Shown in pieces: positions 7,413 to 16,726 of a stretch of 64,000 nucleotides of DNA. Under the pieces are notes generated by a model that searched no databases, was not told where the DNA came from, and saw only the letters and a program-made list of their open reading frames with translations. Both the position numbers and the translations under genes were made by a program. The stretch is taken from NCBI GenBank assembly GCA_002317175.1, contig DCJA01000017.1:44866-108865 (forward strand). The letters are read 5' to 3'. The DNA comes from Lachnospiraceae bacterium UBA1712 (GTDB lineage Bacteria; Bacillota; Clostridia; Lachnospirales; Lachnospiraceae). Position 1 is the stretch's first letter; every line of letters starts with the position of its first letter.

Positions 7413-8266
7413 TTTTTAATCAATACCTCATGCGAATCACAATAATCAGATACCTTCACTGGGTCTGCAGAACCATAATCAGTAAGGCATTCTGCCTGCA
7501 GTTCCTTCAATGAATCCTCAGATATTCCCAACTGTTTCATCTGTCTTTGAACTTCATCCTCGACAAACTTATAGTCTTCCTGCGGCATAGTTGTCTTCTT
7601 ATAATCACCATTGTAGTAATAGAGAAGATTGAACATTATATTGTGATATACCAGATCATCCAGTTTCTGATCTCTTTCATAGCAGTCAAGCCAAAAACGC
7701 ATATCATATATCTGGCCCACCATAAATCCATGTTCCCAGCTGTTAAATGCGCCATAATCTTTATTAGCTGCAAGCTCTGCATAATATGCAACCAGCCCCT
7801 CTATATCTCCAGTCTCATACATACTGTCAAGGTCGGCCATATGCTCATCATTCCATTTTGCAGCCTCAAGCGGATCATCCTCGTATAAACCCAGACTGTC
7901 ATAATGCGCAGTAGCCCTCGCTGTCGTGATTGAATTATAAATATTGAAGAGAAAAACTCCAACAAGTAGTAAAACAGCAACAACCACTATTGTAATAATT
8001 ACAATCTTACTGCTCTTTTTGGCCTCATCCTTAATGGCATCAATCTGTTCATCATCAACCTGTGCAAGATCAGACTTAATATCCTGCATCTTCTGCATAT
8101 ATTTTTCTTCTGCACCAAGTGGATTAATATAGCCACAGAAAGGACATGCTGCTGCATGTGCGTCATATTCTGCGCCACAGTTATCACATATTACAATATC
8201 TTTAGACGAATCTTCGATATCTGTATTGCTTTCAAATACCTGTTCTTCTGTCATCCTTAACTCCAC
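7409..8266 (-). CDS. Zinc-ribbon single-pass membrane protein
   Basis: 285 residues. The order is an acidic N-terminus, a zinc ribbon (CDNCG and CPFCG near residues 27-42), a linker, a transmembrane helix near residues 91-110, then an extracytoplasmic alpha-helical domain of about 170 residues rich in aromatic residues. It overlaps the nucleotidyltransferase upstream by ten bases and the next gene by four. The shared layout with the next gene points to duplication followed by divergence. No known family could be named from sequence. Confidence 0.72.
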   Translation of the reverse strand: MELRMTEEQVFESNTDIEDSSKDIVICDNCGAEYDAHAAACPFCGYINPLGAEEKYMQKMQDIKSDLAQVDDEQIDAIKDEAKKSSKIVIITIVVVAVLLLVGVFLFNIYNSITTARATAHYDSLGLYEDDPLEAAKWNDEHMADLDSMYETGDIEGLVAYYAELAANKDYGAFNSWEHGFMVGQIYDMRFWLDCYERDQKLDDLVYHNIMFNLLYYYNGDYKKTTMPQEDYKFVEDEVQRQMKQLGISEDSLKELQAECLTDYGSADPVKVSDYCDSHEVLIKK

Positions 8267-9180
8267 AAATCAGTTGGATATATTCCACTGTCCTTCATTC
8301 CCTTAATAGCTGCACTTACAAGAGGCTTATCCTCCTTGTATGTTACACCATGCCATACATCTGCAGTTGGCAGCATCTTGGCAGTAGCCTTGCCTTCCTG
8401 AAGAAGTTCATCTACTACAAATGGAAGGAAATACTCTCCCTTCAGTGTATTTGCAGGTAGTTTTTCATCCAAAAACACCTTAAATCTGCTCTCGAGTTCA
8501 TCAAGTATTGAACGCGAAAAGCCCCACATATTCATGGATACATAGCTTTCTTTTGGAAGCTTAACCCAGCTTTCACCTGCATCCTCTGTATACTCAGCAT
8601 CTTCGCCATGCTTCTCAATTCTTGTTCTCTCATTGATAGTAACAAGATTACTGTCATCATCAACTACACATACTCCTCTGGCAACAGAACCATTTTCTGT
8701 AAGTGTATTATGAAGTTCATAACCGACAAATGCATATCTGTACTTATCATCATCCTCTGTACTCTGTAAGAAAGCACTGATTTTCTCAAATGCTCCTCTT
8801 CCATAAAAATCATCTGCATTGATTACCGCAAATGGTCCAGGAATGGCATCCTTGGCACATAATACAGCGTGACCAGTACCAAATGGCTTCTCTCTTCCTT
8901 CTGGAACAGAATACCCCTCAGGAAGCTTGTCTAATTCCTGATATACATATTCTACATCTATATATTTTGCTATCTTCTCACCAATAGCAGCCTTAAAATC
9001 AGCCTCAATAGCATGCTTAATTATAAATACAACCTTGCCAAATCCTGCCTGGATTGCATCATAGATACTGAAGTCGATAATGATATCTCCCTGCTCATCT
9101 ATCTTGTCTATCTGCTTGAGACCGCCGTATCTTGATCCCATGCCTGCTGCCATAATAACTAATGTTGGCTTTACACTCAT
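8257..9180 (-). CDS. Sugar-phosphate nucleotidyltransferase family protein
   Basis: 307 residues with a nucleotidyltransferase (PF00483-type) fold. The N-terminal phosphate loop AAGMGSRYGGLKQ and the metal-binding NADDFYG segment are present. Such enzymes join a sugar phosphate (or choline-phosphate-like group) to a nucleotide to make an activated donor for surface polymers. GTGHAVLCAKDAIPG fits the nucleotide-contact region of this fold. It begins the four-gene overlapping set running to 6164 and lies 22 bases after an EAL protein gene, so surface-polymer synthesis under c-di-GMP influence is possible. The exact sugar is unknown. Confidence 0.82.
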   Translation of the reverse strand: MSVKPTLVIMAAGMGSRYGGLKQIDKIDEQGDIIIDFSIYDAIQAGFGKVVFIIKHAIEADFKAAIGEKIAKYIDVEYVYQELDKLPEGYSVPEGREKPFGTGHAVLCAKDAIPGPFAVINADDFYGRGAFEKISAFLQSTEDDDKYRYAFVGYELHNTLTENGSVARGVCVVDDDSNLVTINERTRIEKHGEDAEYTEDAGESWVKLPKESYVSMNMWGFSRSILDELESRFKVFLDEKLPANTLKGEYFLPFVVDELLQEGKATAKMLPTADVWHGVTYKEDKPLVSAAIKGMKDSGIYPTDLWS

Positions 9181-9202
9181 CTTATAAACCTATCCTTCTC
9201 TA

Positions 9203-10945
9203 TTAATATCCATGAACATTCATGGCATCTGTAACATCATCCATTGTAGCAAAGAACACCTTATGCTCTTCGTATTTCTCCAGAAGTCTTACCTTAAGAT
9301 ATACCCAAATAGTATTATCATCATATACTATCCTATGGAGACATTTACCAATGGTATGATAGTCATTAATCTCATCAAAGGTCTTGTACACCTTATTAAG
9401 ATCATCCGGATAAATAATATGGGAGCAGTCTATATTCTCCCTGTACTTTCTATCTCTTCCACCCATACTTTCATAGAAGCTGTCTGAAGCTCTAATAATC
9501 TCAAGTTCATTATTATCGCCTCTGTTAAAAAGCATATATGAGTGATGCATCTCTAATAAAGGCTCACAATCAGACTCTACCGACTCATACCATTCATCTG
9601 GGTTGAGTACTGTTTCCTCAAAAGGTTTGATTGTCTCTATACTTGAGCTTACTTCATGTTCAGAAATATACTTAATGAAATCTTCTGTAGGCATAGGTTT
9701 TGCATAATAGAAGCCCTGAACCATAGTACAGCCTAGGCTTTTAAGATGATTAACCTGTTCTATAGTCTCAACACCCTCCACAATGGACGGAATACCCAGC
9801 CACTTGGCCATATGAATAACTGATGTAAGAATCTTCTTACTCTTTACATCATTTTCTGATTTGCCCAAGAATTTAAGATCAATCTTCAGCCCATCAACAG
9901 GACAATCCTTCAGAACATTAAGTCCGGAATATCCGCTTCCAAAATCATCCATGTCGATTTCCATACCATGCTCATGTATCTTATCCATAATCGCAAGCAT
10001 CTGCTGCATGCTTTCTGTATAGGCACTTTCCGTAAATTCCAGCTTAAGCATCTTTGGATTAATCGCATATTTTTTAACCAGTCCTGTAATAATCTCAACC
10101 AGTTTAGGATTATAAAGATCTACCCTTGATACATTGACACTAATTGGCGGAACCATAATTCCCCTAGCCAAATTCTCACTGATGAATCTGCAGGTTTCTT
10201 CCCATACATACTCATCCAGTTTCATGATAAAACCATTGTTTTCAAAGATAGGAATAAACTTTGCTGGAGATATCATACCCAGACTAGGACTTATCCATCT
10301 TACCAGTGCCTCAGCACCTATTACCTGCTCATTGTCCAGGCTGTGCTTTGGCTGATAATAGATTACAAATTCTTTATTCTTAAGAGCAGCATTCATCTTG
10401 GTTGTAATCTCAATCTCATCAACCGCTCTCTTTCTCATCTCAGTGTCAAAATAGGCAATATGATTCATATAATTGCCCTTAATTGACTTAAGTGCAAGAT
10501 TGGCACGTTCACACATACTTGAGATAGGAACATCAGCCTCATTGGCAACATATACGCCAAATGACAGTAACAGATCCACGCTGAGTCTCTGACTTAAGAA
10601 CCTTACGTTATCCTCAATTGTTCTAATGTATCCTTCTACTTCATTCTTCGAATAAGGACACATGAACACAAAAAGATCAGCATGAATTCTTGCAACAAGA
10701 CTATATGGCACTTCCTGAAAAATATTAACGAGACTGTCGCCAATATTCTTAAGTACTCTGTCTCCTTCTACAAGACCATACATATCATTAATCATCGTAA
10801 GTCTGTTAACATCAAGCTCAACAATGCAAAACTCTGTATTAGGCTGTTCCTCAAGATACTTTCTTGCCTGTATGAAAAAATATTCTTTTGTGTAAACTCT
10901 TGTTAGTGTGTCGTAATATTTTGATTCAACACCGCTAGTATCCAT
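9203..10945 (-). CDS. Cytoplasmic degenerate GGDEF plus EAL phosphodiesterase
   Basis: 580 residues with no membrane segment. Residues 10-165 are a GGDEF fold whose signature is HADLF (88-92), so cyclase activity is not expected. Residues 180-430 are an EAL domain with EAL (212-214), NVS, EFTES, DDFG (333-336), a KID lysine and EGVE (390-393), the full set expected for hydrolysing cyclic di-GMP to pGpG. The C-terminal 130 residues resemble a PAS-like domain (IYPDDL near 520). Placing the sensor after the EAL domain is unusual but recurs in this group. A GGGAG site lies seven bases upstream of the ATG. Confidence 0.88.
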   Translation of the reverse strand: MDTSGVESKYYDTLTRVYTKEYFFIQARKYLEEQPNTEFCIVELDVNRLTMINDMYGLVEGDRVLKNIGDSLVNIFQEVPYSLVARIHADLFVFMCPYSKNEVEGYIRTIEDNVRFLSQRLSVDLLLSFGVYVANEADVPISSMCERANLALKSIKGNYMNHIAYFDTEMRKRAVDEIEITTKMNAALKNKEFVIYYQPKHSLDNEQVIGAEALVRWISPSLGMISPAKFIPIFENNGFIMKLDEYVWEETCRFISENLARGIMVPPISVNVSRVDLYNPKLVEIITGLVKKYAINPKMLKLEFTESAYTESMQQMLAIMDKIHEHGMEIDMDDFGSGYSGLNVLKDCPVDGLKIDLKFLGKSENDVKSKKILTSVIHMAKWLGIPSIVEGVETIEQVNHLKSLGCTMVQGFYYAKPMPTEDFIKYISEHEVSSSIETIKPFEETVLNPDEWYESVESDCEPLLEMHHSYMLFNRGDNNELEIIRASDSFYESMGGRDRKYRENIDCSHIIYPDDLNKVYKTFDEINDYHTIGKCLHRIVYDDNTIWVYLKVRLLEKYEEHKVFFATMDDVTDAMNVHGY

Positions 10946-11013
10946 ATATGTGCTCCCTCATAATGATAAGATAATCACTATTCCATTCTACAGAGCAGTA
11001 GACTCTGAACGAA

Positions 11014-12192
11014 TTAATGGTGGAATAATCTGACTCCGTTACATACCATAGCCATACCATACTTGTCAGCGCACTCGATGACAAGGTCATCTCTTACTGA
11101 ACCGCCTGGCTGAACAATGTACTTAACACCGCTCTTCTTTGCTCTCTCTATATTGTCTGAGAATGGGAAGAATGCATCTGATCCAAGTGCTGCTCCATCC
11201 ATCTGTGCAAGCCATGCATCCTTTTCTTCTCTTGTAAATACTTCAGGCTTAACCTTGAATACCTTCTGCCATGCACCCTCTGCAAGTACATCCATGTATT
11301 CGTCACCAATATAATTGTCTATAGCATTGTCTCTGTTTGCTCTTCCAAGTCCATCCACGAACTGAAGTTCAAGCACCTTTGGACACTGTCTGAGTAACCA
11401 GTTGTCAGCCTTCTGTCCAGCAAGTCTTGTACAATGTACACGTGACTGCTGTCCGGCACCAATACCAATTGCCTGTCCATCCTTTACATAGCAAACTGAG
11501 TTAGACTGTGTATACTTAAGTGTAATGAGCGCAATCTTAAGATCAATTTTTGCGCTGTCTGGAATCTCTTTGTTCTGTGTAACAACATTTTCAAGAAGAG
11601 AATCATCTATCTTGATCTCATTTCTTCCCTGCTCAAATGTGATACCAAATACATCCTTATGCTCAACTGGCTCTGGCTTGTAAGAAGGATCAATCTTGAT
11701 TACTGCATAATTGCCATTCTTCTTTGCTTTAAGAATCTCAAGTGCTTCAGGTTCATAACCTGGTGCGATAACACCATCAGAAACCTCTCTCTTAATAAGC
11801 TTTGCTGTATCAACATCACATGTATCAGAAAGGGCAATGAAATCACCAAAAGAACTCATTCTGTCAGCGCCTCTTGCTCTTGCATAAGCGCATGCAAGTG
11901 GGCTTAATTCACCAAGATCATCTACCCAGTAAATCTTTGCAAGAACATCGCTAAGTGGAAGTCCTACTGCCGCACCAGCTGGTGATACATGCTTAAATGA
12001 TGTAGCAGCTGGAAGTCCTGTTGCTTCCTTTAATTCCTTTACAAGCTGCCATCCGTTGAATGCATCAAGGAAGTTGATATATCCTGGACGACCATTGAGA
12101 ACTTCGATAGGAAGCTCTGAATCATTTTTCATAAAAATCTTTGCTGGCTTCTGATTAGGGTTACAGCCATACTTTAATTCGAATTCTTTCAT
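11014..12192 (-). CDS. Stand-alone AICAR transformylase
   Basis: 392 residues matching only the AICARFT half of PurH (formyl transfer from 10-formyl-THF to AICAR, giving FAICAR in purine synthesis). Recognisable segments are YGCNPNQKPA, SFKHVSPAGAA, ACAYARARGADRMSSFGDF, KYTQSNSVCY, GAGQQSRVHCTRLA and FFPFSDNI. The usual N-terminal IMP cyclohydrolase (MGS-like) domain is absent, and the full-length bifunctional enzyme would be about 510 residues. The missing cyclohydrolase step is supplied by the PurO-type gene just upstream on the same strand, so the last two steps of IMP synthesis are split across two genes. Confidence 0.9.
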   Translation of the reverse strand: MKEFELKYGCNPNQKPAKIFMKNDSELPIEVLNGRPGYINFLDAFNGWQLVKELKEATGLPAATSFKHVSPAGAAVGLPLSDVLAKIYWVDDLGELSPLACAYARARGADRMSSFGDFIALSDTCDVDTAKLIKREVSDGVIAPGYEPEALEILKAKKNGNYAVIKIDPSYKPEPVEHKDVFGITFEQGRNEIKIDDSLLENVVTQNKEIPDSAKIDLKIALITLKYTQSNSVCYVKDGQAIGIGAGQQSRVHCTRLAGQKADNWLLRQCPKVLELQFVDGLGRANRDNAIDNYIGDEYMDVLAEGAWQKVFKVKPEVFTREEKDAWLAQMDGAALGSDAFFPFSDNIERAKKSGVKYIVQPGGSVRDDLVIECADKYGMAMVCNGVRLFHH

Positions 12193-12235
12193 TGTTTTTG
12201 TTCCTTATAGTTTTATTTCAGCTAAGTCAGCTGAT

Positions 12236-12271
12236 TATTGTATTAGATATTTGTATTAAATATTTGTATTA
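12236..12271. repeat. Short AT-rich tandem repeat
   Basis: About three copies of a 12-13 base unit (consensus ATTTGTATTARAT) between purO and the AICAR transformylase gene. It could affect mRNA stability or simply reflect slippage. Confidence 0.6.
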
Positions 12272-12283
12272 GATGTATATCTG

Positions 12284-13000
12284 TTACTTGTTCTTGTTGA
12301 TAATTCTTGTATCATATTTGCCTGTTTCGATATCAATATATCTGACAAAAAGAGATACCTTATTATCCTCATTAAGATTACTCCAGAGCATATCTGTAAA
12401 TTCATCAATATCCTTATCAATTACAACCCACTTTGGTTCGCCTTCAAAGCTTGGAAGTGGATTTCCATCCTGCATATATGTGTGGATAAAATGTCCCTCA
12501 CCAGCAACTGGATTTGAATAAGAATATGTGTAACGATTGCAGGCATCCGGGTTACCATTATTGCTCTTCAAAATGCTCATAGAGTAGTTATATTCACCAT
12601 TCTCAATCTCCATAACGCCTGAAATTCTAGGAGTATAGTTTGGTGCATCATGCTCATACTTTCTGCTTCTTAAGGATTCCTCAAATGTCTTTCCTTCACT
12701 CATTCCATCGTATACTGTATCAGTCTGATCACCATTAGTAACGATTGTGCAGTTACCAAGTACTCTTACAGGGCGATAAATGATAAGCTCTGGTGCTACT
12801 AAAAGAGTATTGACATCATAAGCTTCTGTTCTAATTCCTTCGTCTTCTACAGAGAAAATTCTATTTCGGCTACTAGCACTTCTTCCCATGATAAAGTATG
12901 CTGTTACTGCGTACTTACCATCAGCTGATTTACCAATTACGATACCTCTTCCTGGGTACGCATTAGCAGAAAGTTCTGTTGCAAGATTCTTTAATTCCAT
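12284..13000 (-). CDS. purO: IMP cyclohydrolase, archaeal type
   Basis: 238 residues of the PurO family (PF07826), which closes the ring of FAICAR to make IMP and is unrelated in fold to the PurH cyclohydrolase domain. Support comes from the N-terminal segment NAYPGRGI, the GRSASSRNR motif, NGDQTDT and the YTPRI/RYTYSY segments. It lies about 90 bases upstream of the stand-alone AICAR transformylase gene, which makes functional sense because that protein lacks its own cyclohydrolase domain. An AAGGAG ribosome site precedes the ATG. Confidence 0.85.
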   Translation of the reverse strand: MELKNLATELSANAYPGRGIVIGKSADGKYAVTAYFIMGRSASSRNRIFSVEDEGIRTEAYDVNTLLVAPELIIYRPVRVLGNCTIVTNGDQTDTVYDGMSEGKTFEESLRSRKYEHDAPNYTPRISGVMEIENGEYNYSMSILKSNNGNPDACNRYTYSYSNPVAGEGHFIHTYMQDGNPLPSFEGEPKWVVIDKDIDEFTDMLWSNLNEDNKVSLFVRYIDIETGKYDTRIINKNK

Positions 13001-13014
13001 TGTGTTTCTCCTTT

Positions 13015-14019
13015 TTATCTGATTTTCCTGAGAGTCTCCTCAATCGCCTTAGGTGTCGTGATGTGCATCTGTCCAGGACCTGCTGTGATCATGACATAAT
13101 TGACATCGTTCATCTGAAGTCTTCTTAAGTAACCGTCAAGAGATACCTCTTTATATCTGTACTCACCCATATACTGAAATCTGTCAGTATAGATAAGATA
13201 AGCTGCCTGATTATTATTTACAAACATATCCTCGCCATCAAGCAGAGTGTATGTTGTAAGTCTGTCCATAAACTGAATAATGGTTGCATCAAGGACATGA
13301 AGCATGGCAATATACTGCTCAACCTTTGCCTTATCTCCCTCAGAATTTGCCTTAGGAATATAGCTTTTGCTAAGAAGATTTGATATATATATCAGTTCAG
13401 GCATATTGAGTCCTTTGATTGCCTCAAAGTACTTTTCAACACTCTTTCCATTATCCAAAGGAATTTTGTCAAGTTCTTCTCTTCTTTCCTTTGACAGACT
13501 GTAAGGATCCTTAAAGTTATGGATTGGCATTGGATTAAATGCTACCGGAACCTTTCCATCAGCACGCTTATCCATTTCCTCCTTCATCTGAGGGCTCATG
13601 AGCATTGTAATCTTTGTAAGGTCATAGCCAAATACCTTCTGCAGCCATGGAATAGTGACACCCATAGCAATATTAGGATGAGCTGGATTGAAGTCAATAT
13701 ACATTACTCCAAGATGAGATGCTATCGCACATATTGACTCAAAGCTGTTAAGAGAGTCATTGGGTTCAATCTTAGCAAGCGGATAAACACCATCAAGGAT
13801 TTCAAAATCATTGACCTTTACGAATTCCTTTGCATACTCCAAAGAAGAAAACACAAAGAGTTCCCTACCATACTCATCTACTTCCTTTACATAAGGATAG
13901 CTGTATCCTCTAACCATATTGGCCTGTACAGTTGATAAAAGAATATACATAGTATTGCTGGTAAATTCTTTAACAATATTTATGGCCATTTCTTCACTTA
14001 TTTCATTTGTATTCCCCAT
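13015..14019 (-). CDS. SseB-like N-terminal domain protein of unknown function
   Basis: 334 residues, soluble, no signal peptide. The first 110 residues, with GRELFVFSSLEYAKEF and a YIDFNPAHPN segment, resemble the SseB N-terminal fold. The remainder is mixed alpha/beta with no motif I can name. It sits 14 bases before purO on the same strand and probably shares its transcript, but I see no direct link to purine synthesis. AGGAG precedes the ATG. Confidence 0.65.
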   Translation of the reverse strand: MGNTNEISEEMAINIVKEFTSNTMYILLSTVQANMVRGYSYPYVKEVDEYGRELFVFSSLEYAKEFVKVNDFEILDGVYPLAKIEPNDSLNSFESICAIASHLGVMYIDFNPAHPNIAMGVTIPWLQKVFGYDLTKITMLMSPQMKEEMDKRADGKVPVAFNPMPIHNFKDPYSLSKERREELDKIPLDNGKSVEKYFEAIKGLNMPELIYISNLLSKSYIPKANSEGDKAKVEQYIAMLHVLDATIIQFMDRLTTYTLLDGEDMFVNNNQAAYLIYTDRFQYMGEYRYKEVSLDGYLRRLQMNDVNYVMITAGPGQMHITTPKAIEETLRKIR

Positions 14020-14077
14020 ATACTTCTCCTGTTATAAAAGATAAAAAAGTTATTAAACCACAATATGCCTCCCAGCT

Positions 14078-16696
14078 TCAGGATATATAACCATCGCTGC
14101 GAAGTCTCTGTTTTTCCTGTTCAACCTCAAGCTTGAACTCTCTGGCTGACATTCGTGTGGCACCCTCACCATATATAATCATTTGTTCCAGACGATCGCT
14201 CGTCGCCACCATTATATCACATTTTTTAGACATTTGATGTACTGTTTTTTCTATATACTGATCAGCCGTCTCTGCCTCTTTGGTATATACCACGTAAATA
14301 TTGTGTATCTTTGATACCGAACCAGTATTGCCTTTTACCTTATATGCATCATATACGAGAATCAGCGTATAGCCTTTGCTACCCTGATAATCACAGCAAA
14401 TATCTATCAGCGCATCTCTTGCACTGTCTATATTGACCTTGGCCAGTTCGGCAAGTTCGGGCCATGCAAATATTATATTATAGCCATCTACCAGCAGATA
14501 TTTATCCTTGCGTTCTAATGGCTTGTAGACATATTCCTTCTGAGTTTTCTCTGTTTTCTGTAGCTTCTTCTCATAACCAATATATCTGTAAGGAGTAAGT
14601 TCTTCCTTGCTCTTATGATATGTAGTCTGATATATCTGTTCTATTTCCTCTAAGGAAATGGTCATTTCACTCTGTCTGAAAGCCGATACCTTCTGATTAG
14701 GAGTAATGGCAACATCATCATATTCCTTGACCATATCCACGCCCAGCAGCTTTGCAAGTCTGTCACTGCAGTCAATATGTGCCTGCCGCTTCACCTCATA
14801 CCATGGCACCAGATAGCCTGCACCATGAGCGCAAAAGACAGATGCGGAAGGATTGTCCAGATCATCATCCGGATTATAACCGCTATTCTCTATTACTTCC
14901 AAAGCATTGTGACAAGGTCTGTAGCCAGCAACCTCATAACTAAAGCTTCCAAGTCCCCTGCTATAGCTATTAAGTTCTCTTCCATAATTGTACATGGTTG
15001 CTACAGGCGCATTACCCGTAATAATGCTCATATCTCCATCAGGCATCGGAGCCTCAAAGCTGCCCTCTGCCTTCTGAATATCTGACATTGCACGTCCCAC
15101 CATATCGGTAGGGACACTCATTGTAAAATCAATATATGGTTCAAGCAGGATGCTGTCACAGCTCATAAGCCCCTGTCTTACTGCTCTATAAGTAGCCTGT
15201 CTGAAATCTCCCCCTTCTGTATGCTTGGCATGGGCTCTTCCACCAATGACAGTGATTCTCACATCCGTAAGTTCTGAACCAGTCAAAACCCCAAGATGCT
15301 TTTTTTCTTCAAGATGAGTCAGTATCAGTCTCTGCCAGTTAAGTTCAAGATCATCCACTGATACATCTGCCTGGCATATAATGCCACTCCCCGCCGGCAA
15401 AGGTTCCATAAAAAGATGAACCTCCGAATAATGTCGTAATGGCTCGTAATGCCCCACGCCTTCAACCTTAGCTGAAATGGTTTCCTTATATACGATACTG
15501 CCTTCTCCAACAGAGATAAGCCTGTCAAATCTGTCCTTATATATACGCTTGAGAATATCTGTCTGAACATCTCCCATAACACTGATATGAATTTCTTTAA
15601 GAGTTTCATTCCAGCTCACATTCAGCTCTGGGATCTCATCAGAAAGCATACAAAGATTCTTGTAGCATATGCTTATATCTTCCTTTTCATCTGGAAGCAC
15701 TCTATAAGTCAGAACAGGAAGTAACAAAGGCTTTATTGCTTCTGTAATCTCGCCTATCCCATCGCCTGCCCTATAGTTATCAAGTCCTGTTACAACGCAG
15801 ATCTGTCCTGCATTAACTTCATTAACATTCTCGTAGCCTGAGCCATTGTATATTCTTATCTGATTAATCTTCTCATCAGCAATCCTGTCCTTAACCCTAA
15901 GTCTACCACCTGTAACCTTCATATGGGTAAGTCTTTGGCCGTCATCGTCACGGCTAATCTTATATACTCTAGCGCCAAAAGATTCCTGATAGCTTTTATT
16001 GGCACAAATACTACTCATAAGCTGAAGTAGTCTCTCTACTCCGTCCAGATACAGGGCCGATCCAAAAATAAGAGGAAACAGCTTTCTTTGCGCAAATGCA
16101 TTGCGAATAGAATCAGCCTTAATATCACCTGTATTCAGATATTCATCCATCAATGCTTCATCACACATTGACAGCTCATCAGTAATGTCCTCTGGAATAT
16201 CACCAAACTCATCACTCGTAACAAAAGAAAAATCCACAATATCAGAAGAAAGCTTCTGCTTTAAGCTTTCCGAAATTGCAGATTTGTCTACTCCTGGCAT
16301 GTCTGTCTTATTGACAAACACTATTACAGGAATCCCATATGTATTTAATAATTTCCATAAAGTCAGAGTATGCCCCTGAATTCTGTCAGCTGCTTCCACA
16401 AGAAGAACTGCAACATCTATAACCTGGAGAGTTCTCTCCATTTCGGCAGAAAAATCCACATGTCCTGGAGTATCCAATAATGTTATGTCAACCTCATTAA
16501 AACTAACACCTGCCTGCTTTGAGAAGACTGTAATACCACGTTCTCGTTCTATAGCGAAATCATCCAAAAGGCTGTCCTTGTGATCCACTCTTCCAAGGAC
16601 ACGACGTTTTCCGCAGGTATATAGTATTGCCTCAGCCAGGGTCGTCTTACCCGAATCAACATGGGCAACAAGACCAGCGACAAGATTTTTCTTCAA
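14078..16696 (-). CDS. TetM/EF-G-like ribosome GTPase fused to a YacP/Rae1 (NYN) nuclease domain
   Basis: 872 residues. Residues 1 to about 640 are a translational GTPase of the ribosomal-protection type: G1 AHVDSGKT (11-18), G2 RGIT (53-56), G3 DTPGH (75-79), G4 NKTD (129-132), then EF-G-like domains II-V. Residues 730-872 are a complete NYN domain of the YacP/Rae1 family: VDGYNII, VYDAYKVKG, TKEAETADQYIE and VATSDRLEQ. B. subtilis Rae1 cuts mRNA in the ribosomal A site. TTG at 16696 is chosen as start because GGAG lies seven bases upstream; an upstream in-frame TTG at 16726 has no such site. The gene begins 30 bases after mgtE. It is unlikely to be a simple tetracycline-resistance gene. Confidence 0.87.
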   Translation of the reverse strand: MKKNLVAGLVAHVDSGKTTLAEAILYTCGKRRVLGRVDHKDSLLDDFAIERERGITVFSKQAGVSFNEVDITLLDTPGHVDFSAEMERTLQVIDVAVLLVEAADRIQGHTLTLWKLLNTYGIPVIVFVNKTDMPGVDKSAISESLKQKLSSDIVDFSFVTSDEFGDIPEDITDELSMCDEALMDEYLNTGDIKADSIRNAFAQRKLFPLIFGSALYLDGVERLLQLMSSICANKSYQESFGARVYKISRDDDGQRLTHMKVTGGRLRVKDRIADEKINQIRIYNGSGYENVNEVNAGQICVVTGLDNYRAGDGIGEITEAIKPLLLPVLTYRVLPDEKEDISICYKNLCMLSDEIPELNVSWNETLKEIHISVMGDVQTDILKRIYKDRFDRLISVGEGSIVYKETISAKVEGVGHYEPLRHYSEVHLFMEPLPAGSGIICQADVSVDDLELNWQRLILTHLEEKKHLGVLTGSELTDVRITVIGGRAHAKHTEGGDFRQATYRAVRQGLMSCDSILLEPYIDFTMSVPTDMVGRAMSDIQKAEGSFEAPMPDGDMSIITGNAPVATMYNYGRELNSYSRGLGSFSYEVAGYRPCHNALEVIENSGYNPDDDLDNPSASVFCAHGAGYLVPWYEVKRQAHIDCSDRLAKLLGVDMVKEYDDVAITPNQKVSAFRQSEMTISLEEIEQIYQTTYHKSKEELTPYRYIGYEKKLQKTEKTQKEYVYKPLERKDKYLLVDGYNIIFAWPELAELAKVNIDSARDALIDICCDYQGSKGYTLILVYDAYKVKGNTGSVSKIHNIYVVYTKEAETADQYIEKTVHQMSKKCDIMVATSDRLEQMIIYGEGATRMSAREFKLEVEQEKQRLRSDGYIS

Positions 16697-16726
16697 ATAT
16701 TCACTCCATTTCAAGCAATAAATCAA

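Noticed and set aside
14078..16696. An acquired tetracycline-resistance gene
   Set aside because: The GTPase part is TetM-like, but the C-terminal nuclease, the chromosomal core setting beside mgtE, native-looking codon use and the lack of any transposon or leader typical of tet genes argue against it.
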